DNA of 64,000 bases from Chiayiivirga sp. (GTDB lineage: Bacteria > Pseudomonadota > Gammaproteobacteria > Xanthomonadales > Xanthomonadaceae): the NCBI GenBank assembly GCA_022647565.1, contig JALCLA010000001.1, forward strand, positions 1,054,001 through 1,118,000, read 5' to 3'. The position numbers were made by a program, and so were the translations under genes. Below, piece after piece: positions 60,110 to 64,000 of this stretch. The notes under the pieces were generated by a model. That model saw only the letters and a list, made by a program, of their open reading frames with translations, made no database searches and was not told where the DNA came from. The stretch's first letter is position 1. Each line of letters begins with the position of its first letter.

Positions 60110-60526
60110 TCAGCGCGCGCCACGCCAGGCAACGAGGCCGGCGAATGCGGCCCACAACGCCTCGATCCAACCGAGGTTGGCGCGCAGGTAGAGGCTCGCG
60201 AGTTCCAGGCTCATGCGCGGCAAGGCTTCGAACGGACGCAGGCCCATGCCACGCCCGACTTGCGCCGTGGCGAGGAAATAGCCCGCCACCGGCAGGGTCA
60301 GCGCCAGCACGCCGAGCGCGACGAGCGCGCGCGCGCGGCCCGGCGGCCAGTTTGCCAGCCGCAGCAGCAGCACGGCGTCGAGAGCGGCCAGTATCGCCAT
60401 CCAGCCGCAGGACCCGCCGAGTACCAGCGAAATGGCCGCCCACAGCGCCGCCACGCCGACGATCGCGATGGTGCAGGCGCAGAGCGCGATCCACAGAGTG
60501 GCAGCGGACGGGGTTCGCGAGGTCAC
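60110..60526 (-). CDS. Membrane protein of unknown function
   Basis: About 138 residues from the GTG at 60526, with three to four hydrophobic segments (LWIALCACTIAIVGVAALWA, then WMAILAALDAVLLLRLA and ARALVALGVLALTLPVAGYF). A longer frame starts at 60595 but has an Arg-rich N-terminus and overlaps the sufT promoter region. No family recognised. Confidence 0.55.
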   Translation of the reverse strand: MTSRTPSAATLWIALCACTIAIVGVAALWAAISLVLGGSCGWMAILAALDAVLLLRLANWPPGRARALVALGVLALTLPVAGYFLATAQVGRGMGLRPFEALPRMSLELASLYLRANLGWIEALWAAFAGLVAWRGAR

Positions 60527-60606
60527 GCGTGGCGGATGCCGTCGGGGGGTGCGGTAGAATAGCGGCCTGCAGCCGCGCCGTGCGGCCCCCGCCATTCTTT
60601 TCCTCC

Positions 60607-61161
60607 ATGTCCTACAGCCGCAGCAGCGAGCCGATCAAGTTCGAGCGCGATTGCGATGTCGTCCTCGTGCCGCAGGGCGATCGCGTCACCTTGCCCGCCG
60701 GCAGTGTGGGCTACATCACCCAGGCGCTCGGCGGCAGCTTCACCGTATTCGTCGAAGGTAACCTGTTCCGGGTCGCGGGGCAGGATGCCGATGCCATCGG
60801 CAAGGAAGCGCCGCAGCCGCTGGAGCTGCCCGAAGGCGCGGGCGATGCCGACGTCGAGGTGCTCGCCTGGCAGCAGTTGCGCACCTGCTTCGATCCCGAG
60901 ATTCCGATCAACGTGGTCGAGCTGGGCCTGGTCTATGCCTGCGAGATCCAGCGTGCCGACGACGGTTCGCGCCGGATCGAGGTGAAGATGACCCTGACCG
61001 CGCCGGGTTGCGGCATGGGCGAAGTGCTGGTGGAGGACGTGCGCAGCAAGCTCGAACTCATTCCCACCGTGAGCGAAGCCGACGTCGAGCTGGTGTTCGA
61101 TCCGCCCTGGAATCAGGGCATGATGAGCGAAGTGGCGCGGCTGGAAACCGGCATGTTCTGA
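60607..61161 (+). CDS. sufT: Fe-S cluster assembly factor SufT (DUF59)
   Basis: 184 residues. SufT pattern: RDCDVVLVPQGDRVTLPAGS near the N-terminus, then a DUF59/MIP18-like domain with CFDPEIPINVVELGLVYA and MTLTAPGCGMGEVLVEDV carrying the conserved Cys. Assists Fe-S maturation. It is located away from the suf operon in this window. Confidence 0.9.
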   Translation: MSYSRSSEPIKFERDCDVVLVPQGDRVTLPAGSVGYITQALGGSFTVFVEGNLFRVAGQDADAIGKEAPQPLELPEGAGDADVEVLAWQQLRTCFDPEIPINVVELGLVYACEIQRADDGSRRIEVKMTLTAPGCGMGEVLVEDVRSKLELIPTVSEADVELVFDPPWNQGMMSEVARLETGMF

Positions 61162-61207
61162 ACCGGGATCCGCCGCCGGGTGCCGTGGCGAACCGTGTGG
61201 AGGACAC

Positions 61208-61609
61208 ATGAAGGGCAAGGCCCACCTCATTGCCGGACTGTTGTTCGTCCTGACCCTGCTGTACGACCTGTACCTCTGGGGCGGACTGGCGCGTAGCCCG
61301 ATCCTGGGGCCAATCGTCACCCAGGGTGCGCAACGTGAAGTCTCGCTGGCCGGCGTTTACCTGCCGTTGGGACGCACGGCGGTGGAGGCTGCGGGCCTCG
61401 TGACCGGCGCGACGCAGTTCGCGCAGGCGAGATTTGCCTCGCTCGAACCGGCGCTTCTGGCCAATCCCGCGGCAGCGATGGATACACTGACCTCGAACCT
61501 GCCCTTCGGCGTGCGCATGGGTTACTACGGCGCGCCCTGCCTGCTGCTGCTGTTCGTCATCCTGCTGTGGCGGCGACCGCGTTCGCTGCACGTGATGCAG
61601 CGGCGCTGA
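61208..61609 (+). CDS. Small membrane protein of unknown function
   Basis: 133 residues with a hydrophobic segment at each end (about 7-24 and 110-124) and a small soluble part between. GAGGACAC precedes the ATG at 61208. It follows sufT by 46 bp on the same strand and may be co-transcribed. No family recognised. Confidence 0.6.
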   Translation: MKGKAHLIAGLLFVLTLLYDLYLWGGLARSPILGPIVTQGAQREVSLAGVYLPLGRTAVEAAGLVTGATQFAQARFASLEPALLANPAAAMDTLTSNLPFGVRMGYYGAPCLLLLFVILLWRRPRSLHVMQRR

Positions 61610-61618
61610 ACGCGGCGC

Positions 61619-62290
61619 TCAGACTTCCGTCCACATCCGCAGCAAGGCCCCGCTGCAGCGGCTCAAGGCGGCGAAGGCGTCGCTGTCGCCTTCGCGCTCG
61701 TGCAGTGCGCGCCGGGTGCGATCCAGATCGAACAACACCTCGCGCTGTGCGGCATCGCGCACTTGGCTCTGGATCCATCCCACAGCCGCGAGGCGTTCGC
61801 CGCGGGTCACGGGATTGACCCGATGCAAGGCACCGGCCGGGTAGACCACGGCCGCACCGGCATCGAGCTTGATCGGGGTTTCGCCGGCGCTGCCTTCCAG
61901 TACCAGTTCGCCGCCGTCGTAGTCGGCCGTCGCGCTGAGGAACACGGTGTAGGCCAGATCGGTACGCAAGGGCGGTTCGCCCATCAATGCGTCGTCGACG
62001 TGGCGGCCATAGCTCATGCCGCTGTCATAGCGATTGAACAACGGCAGGGTGATGCGGCGCGGGCGCGCGTAGAGCCGCAGCAGCGGATGCGCGAGCAGGT
62101 GCTGCTGCAATTCGACCTGGAGCGCATGCACCCGGGCATCGCTGCCATCGAGTTGCAGGTTGTGCTTGACCGCGCGCGCCGCCCAGCCCGCCGTGCTGCG
62201 CCCATCCTGACTCGGCAAGGTGGCATGGCCTGTCCGCAACCGTTGCAGCAGCGGTGTGTCGATCAGATCGGCGAGGCAGAGCAGGTTCAT
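61619..62290 (-). CDS. PKHD-type Fe(II)/2-oxoglutarate hydroxylase, PiuC-like
   Basis: 223 residues from ATG 62290 (MNLLCLADLIDTPLL). Fe(II) ligands in YGRHVDDALM (H-x-D) and the distal His in ALHRVNPVTRGER, whose Arg binds 2-oxoglutarate. PiuC proteins are iron-regulated and usually linked to siderophore receptors. It is transcribed away from the imelysin gene, with a Fur-like site between. Confidence 0.88.
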   Translation of the reverse strand: MNLLCLADLIDTPLLQRLRTGHATLPSQDGRSTAGWAARAVKHNLQLDGSDARVHALQVELQQHLLAHPLLRLYARPRRITLPLFNRYDSGMSYGRHVDDALMGEPPLRTDLAYTVFLSATADYDGGELVLEGSAGETPIKLDAGAAVVYPAGALHRVNPVTRGERLAAVGWIQSQVRDAAQREVLFDLDRTRRALHEREGDSDAFAALSRCSGALLRMWTEV

Positions 62291-62305
62291 GGTGGAGGGT
62301 GGCCA

Positions 62306-62324
62306 AACGAGAATTAGTTGCATT
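62306..62324. promoter_or_regulatory. Candidate Fur box between the two iron-related arms
   Basis: AACGAGAATTAGTTGCATT matches about 15 of 19 positions of the AATGAGAAT-T-ATTCTCATT pattern. It lies 16 bases before the PiuC-like start and about 75 before the imelysin start, so iron-loaded Fur could shut both down. Confidence 0.55.
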
Positions 62325-62398
62325 TACGGTGATGCGCTTCGGATAATAGCCATCTTTCGCGCGGTCCCGTACCGCGCCGGCGAATTGGAGCAAGACCC

Positions 62399-63679
62399 AT
62401 GCGGCTGCAATTGAAGGTGTGGAGCGGTGCCGGCGTGTGCGCGCTGCTGGGCACGAGCGCCGTGTCCGAGGCCTCGCCCGCGGCCGCGATGCTGGCACCG
62501 CTGCCGGTTTCGGCCCTGACCAGCGAAGGCGGCGAGGGTGGCGAAGGCGGCGGCGCGCTGTCGCAGTATCGGCTGATGCTCGACGCCGCGAGCGACCCGA
62601 GCTACGACGGAGCCGCCTTGCAGTCGGCCTACGCCGACAACGTGCAGCGAGCCTATGCCGAAGCGGCCGTGGCCGCACGCAGCTTGCAGGCTGCCATCGC
62701 GGCCCTGCTGGATTCACCAAGCGATGGCAGTCTTGCCGCGGCGCGCCGTGCCTGGGTCCAGGCGCGACGCCCGTATCTCTTCACGGAAGCCTTCCGCTAT
62801 TACGACGGCCCGATCGACGGACCGCAGACGGCCACGCGTGCCGCCGGCCCGGAACCCAGGCTCAATGCCTGGCCGCTGAACGAAGCGGTGATCGACTATG
62901 TCGAGGGAGCCGCCGGCTCGGGCTTGGTCCAGGCCTTTGACATCGATCTCACGCGCGACAGCATCATTGAACGTGACCAGGTCAGCGACGAAGCCGACGT
63001 CACCACCGGTTGGCATGCGATCGAGTTCCTGCTCTGGGGACAGGATCGCAATGAAACCGGTCCGGGTGCGCGGCCTCTGGCTGACTTCGTGGCGCACGGG
63101 ACAGCCAACGAACGGCGCCGAGAGTATCTGCGCCTGCTGGCCGCGTTGCTGGTGGAGGATCTGGACTGGCTCGCCGCGCAGTGGCAACGCGATGCAGGCA
63201 ACGGCTACGCGCGCGAATTCCTTGCGCTGGAGCCGCACGAGGCGGTGGGCCGGATGCTGACCGGACCGGCCCTGCTGGCGGGGCACGAACTGGCCTCGGA
63301 ACGGCTGGCCGTGGCGCTCGACTCGGGCTCGCAGGAAGACGAGCAATCGTGCTTTTCCGACAGCACCTGGCAGGATTTCGCCTGGGGTTTGGCCGGGATC
63401 AAGCGGGTCTACTACGGACGCGGCGAAGCGGCTTCCATCGCCGCCACAATCCGCCGTCTCGATCCGCGCCTCGCGCTCGAGATGGAGGCGCGTTTCGCCG
63501 AGGCCGAACGCCGCATCGCGGCCCTGCATGATCCCTTCGACCGCATCCTCGTCAGTGCCCCCGACAGCCGCGAACGGCGCAATGCCGAAGCCGCGGTGGT
63601 GGCCTTGCAGCGCCTTGCCGCTGGTCTGCGCGACAGCGGGCGCGCGCTCGGAGTGCTGGTGATCGTTCCCGGAGTGTGA
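62399..63679 (+). CDS. Imelysin-family periplasmic iron-regulated protein
   Basis: 426 residues with a signal peptide, then an all-helical imelysin fold. Landmarks: YADNVQRAYAEA, RPYLFTEAFRYYDGPID, TGWHAIEFLLWG (the GxHxxE motif near residue 204) and RRLAALLVEDL-like LLAALLVEDLDWL. Members such as IrpA and EfeO-like proteins act in iron uptake. The following di-heme oxidoreductase supports this. Confidence 0.88.
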   Translation: MRLQLKVWSGAGVCALLGTSAVSEASPAAAMLAPLPVSALTSEGGEGGEGGGALSQYRLMLDAASDPSYDGAALQSAYADNVQRAYAEAAVAARSLQAAIAALLDSPSDGSLAAARRAWVQARRPYLFTEAFRYYDGPIDGPQTATRAAGPEPRLNAWPLNEAVIDYVEGAAGSGLVQAFDIDLTRDSIIERDQVSDEADVTTGWHAIEFLLWGQDRNETGPGARPLADFVAHGTANERRREYLRLLAALLVEDLDWLAAQWQRDAGNGYAREFLALEPHEAVGRMLTGPALLAGHELASERLAVALDSGSQEDEQSCFSDSTWQDFAWGLAGIKRVYYGRGEAASIAATIRRLDPRLALEMEARFAEAERRIAALHDPFDRILVSAPDSRERRNAEAAVVALQRLAAGLRDSGRALGVLVIVPGV

Positions 63680-63680
63680 A

Positions 63681-64000
63681 GTGCGATACCTGGTCCTTGC
63701 TGCCGTACTGGTGTGCGCAGGCCATGCGCGCGCCGAGGACGCCGCCCCCGAGTCGCCTCCCGCAACGCCTCCGTCGCCGGGCGGTGCGCTGACCCGCGTG
63801 GCCGACAACCGCAACGCCTTCGCCTTGCCTGCGCCCAGTCTCTCGGCGCGCGACTTGCGCGATTTCAACTTCGGCAATCGCCTGTTCAACACCAACTGGG
63901 TGGCGGCGCCGGCCTCGGTCGAAGCCTTCGACGGGCTCGGGCCTACGTTCAACCGGGTGTCTTGCTCGGGTTGCCATGTGCGCGACGGTCGCGGCCGTCC
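63681..64000 (+). CDS. Di-heme oxidoreductase (thiol oxidoreductase-like), truncated by window end
   Basis: At least 106 residues from the GTG at 63681, one base after the imelysin stop. Signal peptide MRYLVLAAVLVCAGHARAE, a Pro-rich spacer, then NFGNRLFNTNWVAAPASV and the first heme motif CSGCH. This is the start of the DHOR proteins that accompany imelysins in iron-uptake clusters. The C-terminus lies outside the window. Confidence 0.85.
   Translation, partial: MRYLVLAAVLVCAGHARAEDAAPESPPATPPSPGGALTRVADNRNAFALPAPSLSARDLRDFNFGNRLFNTNWVAAPASVEAFDGLGPTFNRVSCSGCHVRDGRGR

Overview
The window looks like a chromosomal segment of a GC-rich gammaproteobacterium, most probably of the order Lysobacterales (Xanthomonadales). 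The evidence is lptD-surA-pdxA with rsmA-apaG-apaH on the same strand, lgt-thyA-folA, the suf operon led by an Rrf2 regulator, a three-piece pnt transhydrogenase, and an integron with Xanthomonas-like attC sites. No tRNA, rRNA or CRISPR array was recognised.

Region 1 (1-9.9 kb) is a chromosomal integron. intI (8843-9851, + strand) is preceded by an attI-like site near 8685. Fifteen cassettes plus a sixteenth cut by the window edge extend to the left, nearly all with genes on the - strand. Each cassette ends in an imperfect-palindrome attC of about 57-112 bp. Recognisable cargo: a cold-shock/DUF1294 membrane protein, a rhomboid protease, a proteasome-like Ntn-hydrolase with a small partner gene, a VOC-fold protein, a HIT hydrolase, a periplasmic cupin, a two-gene membrane/secreted pair, a pyrimidine-dimer glycosylase-like protein and an integral membrane protein. 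One 295-bp cassette occurs six times. intI carries a one-base frameshift.

Region 2 (10-15.2 kb) holds a GYF/AIM24 protein, a TerB/DUF533-like protein, dgkA, a TerC-family protein and a YyaL (DUF255) protein. Three of these five genes contain one to three single-base frameshifts. With intI and one cassette gene, about ten indels fall between 2.0 and 14.7 kb. I noticed no comparable frameshift from 15.2 to 64 kb except a dinucleotide-repeat switch. Consensus error near a contig end is a serious alternative to real gene decay.

Region 3 (15.2-30.6 kb) is housekeeping: an RlmI-like methyltransferase, a LemA/TPM trio, lgt, thyA-folA, and the apaH-apaG-rsmA and pdxA-surA-lptD blocks. Between rsmA and pdxA lies a pair of divergent secreted-protein genes. 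One is a metalloprotease whose signal-peptide codons include a (CT)10 tract that puts the gene out of frame from its best start, which is the layout of a phase-variable switch.

Region 4 (30.7-38.3 kb) is sufR-sufB-[kelch protein]-sufC-sufD-sufS followed by a tail-anchored coiled-coil protein, a GNAT and a Rieske protein. No sufA, sufE or sufU is seen here; sufT is at 60.6 kb.

Region 5 (38.3-64 kb) holds yggX, mutY, an AsmA-like protein, ftsY, rsmD-coaD, a ferredoxin, ggt, an MBL hydrolase, a TMEM43-like/PhoX pair, a Nudix/propeller/exonuclease/nitroreductase group, a DUF1631 protein, pntAA-pntAB-pntB, sufT, and a divergent iron locus (PiuC-like oxygenase against imelysin and a di-heme oxidoreductase) with a Fur-box-like sequence between the two arms.
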